From: Bordetella genomosp. 11
GTDB taxonomy: Bacteria > Pseudomonadota > Gammaproteobacteria > Burkholderiales > Burkholderiaceae_B
Length of the DNA: 64,000 bases
NCBI RefSeq assembly: GCF_002261215.1
Contig: NZ_NEVS01000004.1
Location: forward strand, 2,914,001-2,978,000
Reading direction: 5' to 3'
This document shows, piece by piece, positions 1 to 9,749 of this stretch; positions within the stretch are counted from its first letter, which is position 1; each line of letters opens with the position of its first letter. A model generated the notes under the pieces. The model did not search any database, was not told the origin of the DNA, and saw only the letters and a program-made list of their open reading frames with translations. The position numbers were made by a program, and so were the translations under genes.

Positions 1-1089
1 CAGGGTCGTCTGCTGCCAGCGCGACTTCAAGCCGCGTTGCATCCACCATTCGTTGGTGACGGGGTCGAAGCGCGCCGCGCCGCCGTCGCCGGGGTTGGTC
101 AGCACATAGTCGTTCAGCGTCTGCCCATAGCGGGTCGCATTGCGTACCGTCATGCGGTCGTTGAAATCGTGTTCGAATTCGACGGTGCCGATGTCGGATT
201 TGTTCTTCTGGTAATCGCGGTCGAGCACCCCGTAGAACTTGTCCCGGCCCACATTCAGGATGCCGTCGCTGGTGCGCTTGCCCGGGATCTTGCTGGCCAG
301 CGGCACGCCGTAGTCCGGCATACCGTCGGATTGATAATGGTAGTAGCTCAACGTGACGCGCGTCGGCGTTCCGAGGCCGAAGGACAGCGACGGCGCGACA
401 CCCCATTTGTCATAGTCGACCACGTTGCGGCCCGGCACGTTGCCCTTGCCGTCCAGCAGATTCAGGCGGAAGGCGGAGTTATCGTTGAACTGCCAATTGG
501 CGTCCACCGTACCGCGCCAGTATGCGTCGCTGCCCAACCCGGCGTCCGCCTGGACGAAGGACCCCAGCTTGGGTTTCTTGCTGACGAGGTTGATGCTCCC
601 CCCCCCCGATCCCCTGCCGCCATAGGCGGAGTCCGCCCCACGAATGATCTCGACGCTCTCGACATTGAAGATCTCGCGTGTCTGCCCGCCGGGGTCGCGG
701 ATGCCGTCGACGAAGATATTGCTGCCCGATGAGCTGCCGCGTATGAATGGGCGATCGGCCAGGGGCTGGCCGCCTTCCCCCGCGCCGAAGGTGATGCCCG
801 GCGAGTTCCGCAGGACATCCTGCAGCGAGGTCGCCGCCGTATCCTGGATCACGGTCTGCGGAATGATTTGCACCGACTTGGGGGTGTCCAGCAAGGGCGC
901 CGTGAATTTCGTCGACGAGGATACCGGCACGTCGTAGAGGGAATCGCCTTCCACCTGTACCGGCGCCATTTCCGTGACCGGCGCGTTCTGGGCGGAAACC
1001 TGCGTGGCGATGAACAAGGCGGGGCTGGCCAGGGCGACGGCCAGGGACTGCGTCAGCGTATTCAGCGAATACGACTCCTGCTGTTTCAA
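1..1089 (-). CDS. TonB-dependent siderophore receptor, N-terminal part (cut by window edge)
   Basis: Outer-membrane gated channel for ferric siderophore uptake, energised by TonB. The visible 363 residues hold an N-terminal signal-like segment ending near SAQ (about residue 34), then a plug domain with the family's typical blocks: DTPKSVQIIPQ, QDVLRNSPGI, RPFIRG, FVDGIRDPG, VESVEIIRGADSAYGG and SINLVSKKPK. The first barrel strands follow and the C-terminus lies beyond position 1. The start is inferred as TTG at 1089: no in-frame ATG precedes the signal segment, and GGAG stands 7 nt upstream. The frame is open throughout, including the G10 run at 598-607. The Fur box just upstream points to iron repression. 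The siderophore cannot be named from this fragment. Confidence 0.9.
   Translation of the reverse strand, partial: MKQQESYSLNTLTQSLAVALASPALFIATQVSAQNAPVTEMAPVQVEGDSLYDVPVSSSTKFTAPLLDTPKSVQIIPQTVIQDTAATSLQDVLRNSPGITFGAGEGGQPLADRPFIRGSSSGSNIFVDGIRDPGGQTREIFNVESVEIIRGADSAYGGRGSGGGSINLVSKKPKLGSFVQADAGLGSDAYWRGTVDANWQFNDNSAFRLNLLDGKGNVPGRNVVDYDKWGVAPSLSFGLGTPTRVTLSYYHYQSDGMPDYGVPLASKIPGKRTSDGILNVGRDKFYGVLDRDYQKNKSDIGTVEFEHDFNDRMTVRNATRYGQTLNDYVLTNPGDGGAARFDPVTNEWWMQRGLKSRWQQTTL
598..607 (-). repeat. Homopolymeric G10 tract inside the receptor coding region
   Basis: Ten consecutive G on the coding (minus) strand, part of the codons for the RGSGGGSINL stretch of the plug domain, about codons 161-164. 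The reading frame is continuous through it, so the gene is in the 'on' state as given. Runs of this length are prone to slipped-strand changes; a one-base change would truncate the receptor in the plug. Confidence 0.8.
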
Positions 1090-1110
1090 GGGGCTTCTCC
1101 GAGACAAAAC

Positions 1111-1129
1111 AATAATGACAATGATTCTT
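1111..1129. promoter_or_regulatory. Fur box upstream of the siderophore receptor
   Basis: The 19-mer AATAATGACAATGATTCTT matches the classic Fur consensus GATAATGATAATCATTATC at 14 of 19 positions. It ends about 22 nt upstream of the proposed TTG start, so bound Fur would block the promoter or the start of transcription. It fits iron-repressed expression of the receptor. Confidence 0.75.
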
Positions 1130-1366
1130 ATTTGAATTTTTGTATCGAATCATAGACAAACTTGTGGCCTCGAACAATGTTTATTAACCCTGTGAAGAAA
1201 ATGTGGCGGTTCGACGTCAGGTCCGCTCAGACGTTCGCCCACGAGACATTCAGTATTAAGTAAGGTTTCGCGCCGCATCCGGCGGACGGGATCGATGCAC
1301 GGCGCCGGTTGAAAGACGATCCGCGATAAGCTGGAGCCATCCCATTCCGGGATCAGGAGAAGCAAA

Positions 1367-1786
1367 ATGGCCTGGTTGAAGCTCACGCGCCTGTGGGCGC
1401 TGCGCACCCGGCAGGACGCGATGACGCTATGGTTCGCCCTGCGCCACCCGGCGACGCCGTGGTACGCCAAAGCCTTGGCGATCCTGGTGGTCGCCTATAT
1501 TCTCAGCCCGATCGATCTGATACCGGACTTCATTCCCGTGCTGGGATTGCTGGACGACATCATCCTGGTGCCGATCCTGATCGCGGCAACGATACGCGCC
1601 CTGCCCGGGCCGGTGCGGACGGACAGCCGCGAACGCGCGCAGGCGTGGGCCGCGCGCAGGCTGCCTCGCCCGCGCAGCCGCACGGGCGCGATTTTCGTCG
1701 TTCTGGTGTGGATAGCGATCGCCGCCGCAATCGCGCTATGGGTGCGCGCCGCCTGGTTCAATCCCGCCGCGGTTGCCGGCGCTTGA
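1367..1786 (+). CDS. YkvA family (DUF1232) small membrane protein
   Basis: 139-residue protein of unknown role. It carries the DUF1232 signature YILSPIDLIPDFIPVLGLLDD (about residues 44-64), in which a hydrophobic helix is broken by SPIDLIPD, and a second hydrophobic helix near residues 108-125. An AGGAG ribosome site precedes the ATG by 8 nt. It converges on the DUF2818 gene and the two 3' ends overlap by 29 bp. YkvA proteins are found across bacteria without an assigned function; no transporter or enzyme motif is visible. Confidence 0.8.
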   Translation: MAWLKLTRLWALRTRQDAMTLWFALRHPATPWYAKALAILVVAYILSPIDLIPDFIPVLGLLDDIILVPILIAATIRALPGPVRTDSRERAQAWAARRLPRPRSRTGAIFVVLVWIAIAAAIALWVRAAWFNPAAVAGA

Positions 1787-2087
1787 ACAGGTAGCGGATG
1801 ACGAAGCCGGGATACGCCAGTACCAGGAACAGGCACAGGCCGATGGCATAAAACTCCCAGCCCTGGGAAAAGCGGTTACCCAAGGTGGACTCGAAAGCGA
1901 AGCCCAGGCCGCCGACAACCAGGTACAGCACAAGCAATTCGAGCAGGCGCAGCCAGAACGGCTTGACCGCCGGCAGCCCCCCTTTGCGCCAGGGGAACAA
2001 CGCAAAGACCCGTTCGCTCAGGAAAGGCAAATTCGCGCAGGCCAGGGCCAGCGCGATCAACAGCCAGATGGCGAGGGTTTGACTCAT
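1758..2087 (-). CDS. DUF2818 family membrane protein, last gene of the nuo cluster
   Basis: 109-residue hydrophobic protein with about three membrane helices (residues 1-20, 45-66 and 77-98) and a basic tail (RYLFKRRQPRRD). Small DUF2818 genes follow nuoN in many Burkholderiales, so it is probably co-transcribed with the complex I operon and may be an accessory or assembly factor; that role is inference from position only. It begins about 60 nt after the nuoN stop and overlaps the convergent YkvA gene tail to tail. Confidence 0.75.
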   Translation of the reverse strand: MSQTLAIWLLIALALACANLPFLSERVFALFPWRKGGLPAVKPFWLRLLELLVLYLVVGGLGFAFESTLGNRFSQGWEFYAIGLCLFLVLAYPGFVIRYLFKRRQPRRD

Positions 2088-2148
2088 CAGCCCGGAAGAA
2101 GACGGGTCACGGGGGGCAGGCCCCGCCGTGACCGTTTATCGAATGGGA

Positions 2149-3618
2149 TCAAAGACCCAGGGAGGTCTGGACCGCGCGCACGCACGCCGCCATCAGGCCG
2201 CCGGGCAGCAGGCCCAGCAGCAGCAGCAGCGCGCCATTCAGCGACATCAGGCCGCGCTGCACGCAGGAAGCGGACACCGGATGCGCTTCGCCGACCGGGT
2301 CGTCGAAGTACACGACCTTGACCACGCGCAGGTAGTAGAAAGCGCCGATCAGCGAGAACATGACCGCGATCACCGCGATACCGACGTGGCCCATCTGCAC
2401 CAGGGGCTGCAGCACGGCCAGCTTGGCATAGAAACCCACCGTGGGCGGCAGGCCCGTCAGCGAAACCATCAGCAGCAGCACGATGAAGGCATGCCACGGG
2501 CTGCGCCGGTTCAGTCCCTTCAGGTCGTCGATGGTGTCGCACTCGAAACCGTCGCGCGACAGCAGCAGGATCATGCCGAAGCTGCCCAGCGTGGTCAGGA
2601 CGTAGGTCACCATGTAGAACAGGGCCGCGCCGTAGCCCACCGCGGGCGAACTGCCGCCGGCCGCCAGTCCCAGCAGGACGAAACCCATGTGGGAGATCGT
2701 CGAATAGGCCAGCATGCGCTTGAAATTGCTTTGCGCGATCGCGGTGATATTGCCCACGGCCAGGGACAGCACGGCCAGGATCAGCAGCATGGGCTGCCAA
2801 TCCGCGGCCAGCGAATGCATCGCTTCGATCAGCACGCGCAGCGTGATGGCGAAGGCGGCCAGCTTGGGCGCGGCGCCCAGCAGCAGCGTGACGGCCGTCG
2901 GCGCGCCGTGGTAGACGTCCGGCACCCACATGTGGAAAGGCGCGGCACCCAGCTTGAAGGCCAGGCCGGCCACGATGAAGACGACACCCAGCACCAGCGG
3001 CAGGTTCTGCGCCTTGCCGCCGGCGATGACGGCGGCGATCTCCGCCAGGTCCAGATGGCCGGTCGCGCCATAGATCATCGACATGCCATACAGCAGGAAA
3101 CCCGAAGCCAGCGCGCCCAGCACGAAGTACTTCATGGCGGCTTCGGTGGCGGTGGCGTCATCGCGGCGCAGCGCGATCAGCGCGTACAGCGACAGCGACA
3201 TCAGTTCCAGGCCCAGGTACACCGTGATCAGGTTGCCGGCCGAGATCATCACCATCTGGCCCAGCAGGCCGAACAGCGACAACACGTACAGCTCGCCGCC
3301 GCGCAGCATGTCGCGCGACTGCGAATAGATTCGGCCATAGACCAGCGTGACGAACACGGCGACATAGGAGGCGATCTTCAGCAGGTGCGCCAGGTCGTCG
3401 GCGACATACAGGCCGCCGAACCCCCTGCCCTTCACGCCGTCGTGCCATTGCACCAGCGAAACGATGGTTACCGCCACCAGGGTGCCCAGCGTCAGCAGAT
3501 AGCTCAGCTTGCGCGTGGGATGGTCGCTGACCGCGTCGATCAGCAGGATGGCCGCGCCCAGAATCAGCAGCAGGATCTCCGGCGTCGCCAATGCGAAATC
3601 GAGTGAGGAGTGCATCAT
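2149..3618 (-). CDS. nuoN: NADH-quinone oxidoreductase subunit N
   Basis: Antiporter-like membrane subunit of complex I, one of the three proton-translocating modules. 489 residues, about 14 predicted helices. The Mrp-type core is clear: a conserved lysine follows [14 protein letters not shown] (about residues 222-235), and the [17 protein letters not shown] block lies near residues 295-311. Length and order (last canonical nuo gene, 9 nt after nuoM) are as expected. A few residues at the N-terminus ([14 protein letters not shown]) leave the exact start slightly open. Confidence 0.97.
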   Translation of the reverse strand: MMHSSLDFALATPEILLLILGAAILLIDAVSDHPTRKLSYLLTLGTLVAVTIVSLVQWHDGVKGRGFGGLYVADDLAHLLKIASYVAVFVTLVYGRIYSQSRDMLRGGELYVLSLFGLLGQMVMISAGNLITVYLGLELMSLSLYALIALRRDDATATEAAMKYFVLGALASGFLLYGMSMIYGATGHLDLAEIAAVIAGGKAQNLPLVLGVVFIVAGLAFKLGAAPFHMWVPDVYHGAPTAVTLLLGAAPKLAAFAITLRVLIEAMHSLAADWQPMLLILAVLSLAVGNITAIAQSNFKRMLAYSTISHMGFVLLGLAAGGSSPAVGYGAALFYMVTYVLTTLGSFGMILLLSRDGFECDTIDDLKGLNRRSPWHAFIVLLLMVSLTGLPPTVGFYAKLAVLQPLVQMGHVGIAVIAVMFSLIGAFYYLRVVKVVYFDDPVGEAHPVSASCVQRGLMSLNGALLLLLGLLPGGLMAACVRAVQTSLGL

Positions 3619-3627
3619 TGTCTTGGC

Positions 3628-5127
3628 TTACAGTTTGGAGATGGCGACGTGTTGCATCAGGGCCTGGACCGACGCGTGCATCACGTCGGTGAAGGGCTTG
3701 GGATAGATACCCATGTACAGCACGGTGATCGCCATCAGCCCCAGGATCAGGAATTCACGGCGATTGATGTCGGTGAGCTGCCGCACGTGGTCGTTGGCGA
3801 TTTCGCCGAAGGCCACCCGCTTGACCATCCACAGCGAGTACGACGCGCCCAGGATCAGGGCGGTGGCCGCGGCCAGGCCGATCCAGAAGTTGTGCTGCAC
3901 CGCGCCCATGATCACCATGAATTCGCCCACGAAACCGCTGGTGGCGGGCAAGCCGCTGTTGGCCATGGAGAACAGGACGAAGAATGTGACGAAGCGCGGC
4001 ATGGTATTGACCACGCCGCCGTAGTCGGCGATGCGCCGGCTGTGCACGCGGTCATACAGCACGCCGATACACATGAACATGGCGCCGGACACGAAACCGT
4101 GCGAAATCATCTGCACGATCGCGCCTTCGACACCCGCGGTATTGAAGATGAAGAAACCCAGCGTCACGAAGCCCATGTGCGCCACGGACGAATACGCGAC
4201 CAGCTTCTTCATGTCGTCCTGGACGATGGCGACCAGGCCGATATAGATCACCGCGATCAGCGACAAGGCGATCATCAGGCCGGCCAGGCTGTGCGACGCG
4301 TCCGGCGCGATGGGCAGCGAGAAGCGCAGGAAACCGTAGGCGCCCAGCTTCAGCATGATGGCCGCCAGCACGATGGAGCCGCCGGTCGGCGCTTCCACGT
4401 GGGCATCCGGCAGCCAGGTATGGACCGGCCACATCGGCACCTTGACGGCGAACGCGGCGAGCATGGCGACGAACACCAGCACCTGCGGCGTCATGCCCAG
4501 CTTCAGCTGCTGCCATTGCAGGATATCGAACGAACCGCCCGACGCGTTCCACAGGTAGATGAAGGCCACCAGCGTCAGCAGGGAACCGAGCAGCGTGTAG
4601 AGGAAAAACTTGAACGCCGCGTAGACCCGGTTGGGTCCGCCCCATACCCCCACGATGATATACATCGGGATCAGCGTGGCCTCGAAGAACACGTAGAACA
4701 GCAGGCCGTCCAGCGCGACGAACACGCCGATCATCAAGCCGGAGAGGATCAGGAAGGCCGCCATGTACTGCGCCAGGCGGCTGGTAATGACCTCCCAGCC
4801 CGCCAGCACCACGATGATGGTGATAAAGGCGGTCAGCAGGACGAACCACAGCGATATGCCGTCCACGCCCAGGTGGTAGTTGACGTTGAAAGTGCTGATC
4901 CAGGGCACGTTCTCGACGAACTGCATGCTCGCCGTCGCGGCGTCGAAGCCGGTGTACAGCGGAATCGTGACCAGCAGACCGGCCACGGCGCCGATCAGCG
5001 ACAGCCACAGCGTCAGGCCGCGCTTGTCGTCCCCGCCCACGGCGAGCACCAGCAGGCCGAAGACGATGGGAACAAAGACCGCGAGGGTAAGCCAGGGAAA
5101 AGTGTGGGATGCCATCTCGCTAGCCAT
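3628..5127 (-). CDS. nuoM: NADH-quinone oxidoreductase subunit M
   Basis: Antiporter-like proton-pumping subunit of the complex I membrane arm, 499 residues and about 14 helices. Family blocks are visible: the catalytic glutamate segment (FYVFFEATLIPMYIIVGVWG, about residues 135-155), FAVKVPMWPVHTWLPDAHVEAPT (about 225-247), and DDMKKLVAYSSVAHMGFV (about 304-321). The ATG directly abuts the nuoL stop codon (5128), so translation is probably coupled. An internal ATG four codons on (5115) is an alternative start. Confidence 0.97.
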   Translation of the reverse strand: MASEMASHTFPWLTLAVFVPIVFGLLVLAVGGDDKRGLTLWLSLIGAVAGLLVTIPLYTGFDAATASMQFVENVPWISTFNVNYHLGVDGISLWFVLLTAFITIIVVLAGWEVITSRLAQYMAAFLILSGLMIGVFVALDGLLFYVFFEATLIPMYIIVGVWGGPNRVYAAFKFFLYTLLGSLLTLVAFIYLWNASGGSFDILQWQQLKLGMTPQVLVFVAMLAAFAVKVPMWPVHTWLPDAHVEAPTGGSIVLAAIMLKLGAYGFLRFSLPIAPDASHSLAGLMIALSLIAVIYIGLVAIVQDDMKKLVAYSSVAHMGFVTLGFFIFNTAGVEGAIVQMISHGFVSGAMFMCIGVLYDRVHSRRIADYGGVVNTMPRFVTFFVLFSMANSGLPATSGFVGEFMVIMGAVQHNFWIGLAAATALILGASYSLWMVKRVAFGEIANDHVRQLTDINRREFLILGLMAITVLYMGIYPKPFTDVMHASVQALMQHVAISKL

Positions 5128-7182
5128 TTATTGGGGAATCAGCACGAAGAAAGTCACCAAGGCCAGGATGCCGATGATCATGGCGAAGGCATAGTGATAA
5201 ATGAAGCCGGACTGCAGGTAGCGGCTGACGCCCGCCACCCAGCCCACCAGCCTGGCGCTGCCGTTGATCAGGCCATCGATCAGGCCACGGTCGCCGGCTT
5301 GCCACAGGCCCCGGCCCAGGCCGCGGGCGGCACGGGCGATGACCTGTTCGTTGAACCAATCCACGTAGTACTTGTTTTCCAGGATGGCATTGATGCCCGA
5401 CAGGCTGGACTTGATGGCGGCCGGGACCCTGGGGTTGATCAGGTAGCAATACCAGGCCACCACCGCGCCCGCCACCACCAGCCAGAATGCGGTCGTGGTA
5501 AAGGCGTGCAGCCCGAACGCCACCCAGCCGTGCCAGTCCTCGGTCAGCTCGTGCATGGCCGGGTGCTGCGGCAGGACGGTGATCGCGCCCTGGAAGTACT
5601 TGCCGAACAGCAGCGGATCGATGGCCAGCGCGCCGATGATGACCGACGGGATCGCCAGCACGATCAGGGGCAGCGTCACCACCCAGGGCGACTCGTGCGG
5701 CGGGCCGCTGTGGCCATGGTCGTCATGGCCGTGGCTGTCCGCCGTACCGTGCACCTGCGCTTCGGCGCCGTGGCTGTCGTCGTGGTGGGCATGACCGTGC
5801 CCGTGGGTGTCGAAGCGCTCCTTGCCGTGGAAGACCAGGAAGTAGACGCGGAAGGAATACAGCGAGGTGACGAATACCCCCGCCAGCGTCGCGAAGTGCG
5901 CGAACCCGGCGCCCCACACGTGGGCGGCGCCCGCCGCTTCGATGATGTGTTCCTTCGAGTAGAAGCCGGAGAAGAACGGCGTGCCCACCAGGGCCAGGGT
6001 ACCGATCAGGAACGTGATCCAGGTAATGGGCATGTACTTGCGCAGGCCGCCCATGTTGCGGATGTCCTGGTCGTGGTGCATGCCGATGATGACCGAACCC
6101 GCGCCCAGGAACAGCAGCGCCTTGAAGAAAGCGTGCGTCATCAGGTGGAAAATCGCCACCTGGTAGGCCGAGGCGCCCAGCGCGACCGTCATGTAGCCCA
6201 GCTGCGACAGCGTGGAATACGCCACGACACGCTTGATGTCGTTCTGGATGATGCCCAGGATACCCAGGAACAGCGCGCCGATGGCACCGATGACGATGAT
6301 GAAGGACAGCGCGGTATCGGAATGCTCGAACAGGGGCGAGAACCGCGCCACCATGAAGATGCCGGCGGTCACCATGGTCGCGGCGTGGATCAGCGCGGAA
6401 ATCGGCGTCGGGCCTTCCATGGAGTCGGGCAGCCAGGCGTGCAGCGGAACCTGCGCCGACTTGCCCATCGCGCCGATGAACAGGCAGATGCACGCGACCG
6501 TCAGCAGTTTCCAGTCAGCGCCGGGGAAGCTCATGCCGGCCAGCTTGTCGGCCTGGCTGAACACATCCGAATACTGCATCGAACCGACATAGGCGAACAG
6601 CAGGCCGATGCCCAGCACGAAGCCGAAGTCGCCAACGCGGTTGATCAGGAACGCCTTCATGTTGGCGAAGATCGCCGTCGGCCGGGTATACCAGAAGCCG
6701 ATCAGCAGGTACGACACCAGGCCCACCGCTTCCCAGCCGAAGAACAGCTGCACCATGTTGTTGGACATGACCAGCATCAGCATGGAGAACGTGAACAGCG
6801 AGATATACGCGAAGAAGCGCTGGTAGCCGGGATCGTCCGCCATGTAGCCGATGGTGTAGATATGGACCATCAGCGATACGCTGGTCACCACCACCATCAT
6901 CAGGGCCGACAGCGGGTCGATCAGGAAGCCGATGTTCAGCTGCGCGTTGCCGATCAGGCTCCAGGTGTAGACGTTGCCGTCGTAGGTGTGGCCGGCCAGC
7001 ACGTCGCCCAGCACCACGAAGGCGCCGATCGTGGAGATCAGCACCCCGAGGATGGTGATCAGGTGCGCGCCGCGCCGCCCGATCGGCTTGCCGAGGAACC
7101 CGGTTCCGAACAAACCGGCCAGGATGGCGCCGGCCAGAGGCGCCAGCGCGATAAGCAGGTAAAGATTGGGAGAGCTAGACAT
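5128..7182 (-). CDS. nuoL: NADH-quinone oxidoreductase subunit L
   Basis: Distal antiporter-like subunit of complex I with the long lateral helix, 684 residues. The core motifs include FFGWEAVGLVSYLLIGFW (about residues 125-142), MGKSAQVPLHAWLPDSMEGPTP (about 225-246) and QNDIKRVVAYSTLSQLGYM. A His/Asp-rich stretch of about 35 residues (roughly 457-492) forms a soluble loop between helices, with more than a dozen histidines. AGGA lies 7 nt before the ATG. It sits 18 nt after nuoK. Confidence 0.97.
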   Translation of the reverse strand: MSSSPNLYLLIALAPLAGAILAGLFGTGFLGKPIGRRGAHLITILGVLISTIGAFVVLGDVLAGHTYDGNVYTWSLIGNAQLNIGFLIDPLSALMMVVVTSVSLMVHIYTIGYMADDPGYQRFFAYISLFTFSMLMLVMSNNMVQLFFGWEAVGLVSYLLIGFWYTRPTAIFANMKAFLINRVGDFGFVLGIGLLFAYVGSMQYSDVFSQADKLAGMSFPGADWKLLTVACICLFIGAMGKSAQVPLHAWLPDSMEGPTPISALIHAATMVTAGIFMVARFSPLFEHSDTALSFIIVIGAIGALFLGILGIIQNDIKRVVAYSTLSQLGYMTVALGASAYQVAIFHLMTHAFFKALLFLGAGSVIIGMHHDQDIRNMGGLRKYMPITWITFLIGTLALVGTPFFSGFYSKEHIIEAAGAAHVWGAGFAHFATLAGVFVTSLYSFRVYFLVFHGKERFDTHGHGHAHHDDSHGAEAQVHGTADSHGHDDHGHSGPPHESPWVVTLPLIVLAIPSVIIGALAIDPLLFGKYFQGAITVLPQHPAMHELTEDWHGWVAFGLHAFTTTAFWLVVAGAVVAWYCYLINPRVPAAIKSSLSGINAILENKYYVDWFNEQVIARAARGLGRGLWQAGDRGLIDGLINGSARLVGWVAGVSRYLQSGFIYHYAFAMIIGILALVTFFVLIPQ

Positions 7183-7200
7183 TATTATTCCTGGACTCCG

Positions 7201-7509
7201 TCAGCCCTTCAGGCGATCGAGTTCGTCAACGTTGATCGTGTTCAGGTTGCGGAACAGCAGCACCAGAATCGCCAGGCCGATCGCCGCTTCAGCGGCGGCG
7301 ACGGTCAGGATGAAGAACACGAAGACCTGTCCGGCCGTATCGCCGGACCAGCTCGAGAAAGCCACGAAGTTCATGTTGACGGCCAGCAGCACGAGCTCGA
7401 TGGACATCAGCAGGATGATCAGGTTGCGGCGGTTCAGGAAGATGCCGAATATGCCGATGGCGAAGAGGATCGCCCCCAGTATCAGGTAATGGGCCAGCGT
7501 CAGCGTCAC
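7201..7509 (-). CDS. nuoK: NADH-quinone oxidoreductase subunit K
   Basis: Small three-helix membrane subunit of complex I; 102 residues, the usual family length. The conserved glutamates in the second and third helices are present ([10 protein letters not shown] and AAEAAIGLA). The start is GTG at 7509, overlapping the nuoJ stop in a GTGA junction, which fits translational coupling. A longer upstream extension in this frame would run through nuoJ and add non-homologous sequence, so it was not used. Confidence 0.95.
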   Translation of the reverse strand: MTLTLAHYLILGAILFAIGIFGIFLNRRNLIILLMSIELVLLAVNMNFVAFSSWSGDTAGQVFVFFILTVAAAEAAIGLAILVLLFRNLNTINVDELDRLKG

Positions 7510-8150
7510 TTCTGTTCTCCTTGGGACGGAACGGCCGCGGCGGTCCGGGCCTGGGCGCGATCGCTCTGCGCCGGCATGTTCACCAGGCGGAAGCGGTCCT
7601 TGGCGCGCACGCGCACGGCTGCCGACGGGTTGTTGTACTTGACGTCGCGGCGGCGGCGCAGCGTCAGCGCGATCGCCGAGACCATGCCCACCAGCAACAG
7701 CACGGCACCGACTTCCACCGCGTACACATACTGCGTGTACATGGCGGTACCCAGCGCGCGGGCGTTGTTGTAGTCGCCCGCCATGGCGGCCGGCGCGCCC
7801 GCGTCGAACCATGCCGTTCCCAGCACGAAGGAGATCTCCAGCACCAGGATCAGGCCGATGACCAGGCCCAGGGGAAGATAGGTTTTCAGGCCGTGGCGCA
7901 GGGCCGCCATGCGGATGTCCAGCATCATCACGACGAAGAGGAACAGCACCATCACGGCGCCGACGTACACCAGGACCAGCAGCAGCCCCAGGAACTCCGC
8001 GCCCAGCAGCATCCAGAGCATGGCCGCGTTGAAGAAGGCCAGGATCAGGTGCAGCACCGCGGTGACGGGACTGCGTGCCGTGATGACGCGGAAGGCCGCC
8101 ACCACGAGCACGATGGACAGTATGTAGAACAGAACGGTGGTGAAAGTCAT
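7506..8150 (-). CDS. nuoJ: NADH-quinone oxidoreductase subunit J
   Basis: Membrane subunit of complex I, about five helices in the first 165 residues, with the typical [21 protein letters not shown] segment (about residues 54-74) that contains the pi-bulge helix. The start was set at ATG 8150 ([10 protein letters not shown], 214 residues) rather than 11 codons upstream, because the upstream extension would overlap nuoI. The C-terminal 50 residues are polar and poorly conserved. Confidence 0.95.
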   Translation of the reverse strand: MTFTTVLFYILSIVLVVAAFRVITARSPVTAVLHLILAFFNAAMLWMLLGAEFLGLLLVLVYVGAVMVLFLFVVMMLDIRMAALRHGLKTYLPLGLVIGLILVLEISFVLGTAWFDAGAPAAMAGDYNNARALGTAMYTQYVYAVEVGAVLLLVGMVSAIALTLRRRRDVKYNNPSAAVRVRAKDRFRLVNMPAQSDRAQARTAAAVPSQGEQK

Positions 8151-8166
8151 GGAGTCGTACCCGGCA

Positions 8167-8655
8167 TCAACGGTAGGGCGCATCTTCGGCGCGGCGTTGG
8201 GCGATTTCCGCCTCGTAGCGGTCGCCGACCGCCAGCAACATGTCCTTCGTGAAGTACAGGTCGCCGCGCTTTTCGCCGTGGTATTCGTGGATATGGGTTT
8301 CCACGATGGAATCCACCGGACAGCTTTCTTCGCAGAAACCGCAGAAGATGCACTTGGTCAGGTCGATGTCGTAGCGCGTGGTGCGGCGGCTGCCGTCATC
8401 GCGCACATCCGACTCGATGGTGATGGCCAGTGCCGGGCACACCGCCTCGCACAGTTTGCAGGCGATGCAGCGCTCTTCCCCGTTGGGGTAGCGGCGCAAC
8501 GCGTGCAACCCGCGGAAACGCGGCGACGCCGGCGTTTTTTCCACGGGGTAGCGCAAAGTGACCTTGCGCTTGAAGAAGTATTTGCCCGTCAGGCGCATGC
8601 CCTTGAGCAGTTCGGACAGCAAGAGGCTGCCGAAGAAATCCTTGATCGCTTCCAT
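8167..8655 (-). CDS. nuoI: NADH-quinone oxidoreductase subunit I
   Basis: Peripheral-arm subunit carrying clusters N6a and N6b. 162 residues, the standard length, from ATG 8655 ([10 protein letters not shown]) with AGGCAGGA just upstream. Two 2x[4Fe-4S] ferredoxin motifs are intact: [12 protein letters not shown] and [12 protein letters not shown]. An upstream start 25 codons earlier would run back into nuoH and was rejected. It follows nuoH by 20 nt. Confidence 0.97.
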   Translation of the reverse strand: MEAIKDFFGSLLLSELLKGMRLTGKYFFKRKVTLRYPVEKTPASPRFRGLHALRRYPNGEERCIACKLCEAVCPALAITIESDVRDDGSRRTTRYDIDLTKCIFCGFCEESCPVDSIVETHIHEYHGEKRGDLYFTKDMLLAVGDRYEAEIAQRRAEDAPYR

Positions 8656-8675
8656 ATCCTGCCTTTTGCCTATCG

Positions 8676-9749
8676 CTAGCGCCAAATATTCCAGGGCGTC
8701 TGCATCCAGATCGCCACCACGAGCAGCCATACGCCGGTCAACGGAATGAAAATCTTCCAGCCCAGGCGCATGATCTGGTCATAGCGATACCGCGGGAACG
8801 AGGCGCGGAACCAGATGAACAGGGACACTACGCAGAAAGTCTTCAGACCCAGCCAGATCCAGCCGGGAATCCAGGTCAGCGGCGCCACGTCGATAGGCGA
8901 AGTCCAGCCGCCCAGGAACATGATCGAAGCCAACGCCGACAACAAAATCATGTTGGCGTATTCGCCCAGGAAGAACAGCGCGAAGGCCATGCCGGAATAC
9001 TCGACCATGTGGCCCGCGACGATTTCCGATTCGCCTTCCACCACGTCGAAGGGCGCGCGGTTGGTTTCCGCCACGGCCGACACGACGTAGATCACGAACA
9101 GCGGCAGCAGCGGCAGCCAGTTCCAGGACAGGAAGGTCAGGCGGTGGTCCGCGAACCAGCCGCGCGTCTGCCCCAGCACGATCTCGGTCATGTTCAGGCT
9201 GCCCGACACCAGCAGCACCGTCACCAGCACAAAACCGATCGCCAGTTCATACGACACCATCTGCGCCGACGCCCGCAGCGCGCCCAGGAAGGCGTACTTG
9301 GAATTGGACGCCCAACCGGCCACGATGACACCGTAGACGCCGACGGACGTGATCGCCATGATGTACAGCAGGCCCGCATTGACGTTGGCCAGCACGATTT
9401 GCGGGCCGAAGGGGATCACCGCCCAGGCGGCCAGCGCCGGCATCAGCGTGACCACCGGAGCCAGGATGAACAGGATGCGGTTGGCCTCGGTCGGCACCAC
9501 CACTTCCTTGGTCAGCAGCTTGAAGACGTCCGCGAACGGTTGCAGCAGACCGCGATAGCCCACGCGATTGGGGCCCCTGCGCACGTGCATGAAGCCGATC
9601 ATTTTGCGTTCCCAGTACGTCAGGTAGGCAACGCACAGGATGATGGGTACCGCGATGATGACGACCTTGACGACTGTCCAGACCACCAGCCAGGGCGTCG
9701 CGCCCAGCAAGGCCTGCCCCTGGCTTTCCAAAGTGTTGAGCCATTCCAT
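8676..9749 (-). CDS. nuoH: NADH-quinone oxidoreductase subunit H
   Basis: Membrane-arm subunit that forms much of the quinone-binding chamber next to NuoB and NuoD. 357 residues, about eight helices. The family signatures [20 protein letters not shown] (about residues 45-64) and [20 protein letters not shown] (about 227-246) are intact. Its ATG shares the final A of the nuoG stop (TGATG), indicating coupled translation. Confidence 0.97.
   Translation of the reverse strand: MEWLNTLESQGQALLGATPWLVVWTVVKVVIIAVPIILCVAYLTYWERKMIGFMHVRRGPNRVGYRGLLQPFADVFKLLTKEVVVPTEANRILFILAPVVTLMPALAAWAVIPFGPQIVLANVNAGLLYIMAITSVGVYGVIVAGWASNSKYAFLGALRASAQMVSYELAIGFVLVTVLLVSGSLNMTEIVLGQTRGWFADHRLTFLSWNWLPLLPLFVIYVVSAVAETNRAPFDVVEGESEIVAGHMVEYSGMAFALFFLGEYANMILLSALASIMFLGGWTSPIDVAPLTWIPGWIWLGLKTFCVVSLFIWFRASFPRYRYDQIMRLGWKIFIPLTGVWLLVVAIWMQTPWNIWR

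Noticed and set aside
590..615. Frameshift or sequencing error at the poly-G tract making the receptor a pseudogene
   Set aside because: Translation from both sides of the tract is in the same frame and family motifs continue without a break, so the gene is intact as given.
1150..1470. A minus-strand open frame of 106 codons opposite the start of the YkvA gene
   Set aside because: No similarity to a known family, poor ribosome site, and it overlaps a supported gene.
2207..2235. A CAG-type trinucleotide run near 2215-2230
   Set aside because: It is a short Leu-rich codon run inside nuoN and not a true repeat array.
3610..7773. A very long plus-strand open frame (about 1387 codons) antisense to nuoM, nuoL and nuoK
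   Set aside because: Its product is an extreme His/Gln/Asp/Arg-rich string without domains, and the opposite strand encodes three clear complex I subunits. It is a by-product of GC-rich codon bias.
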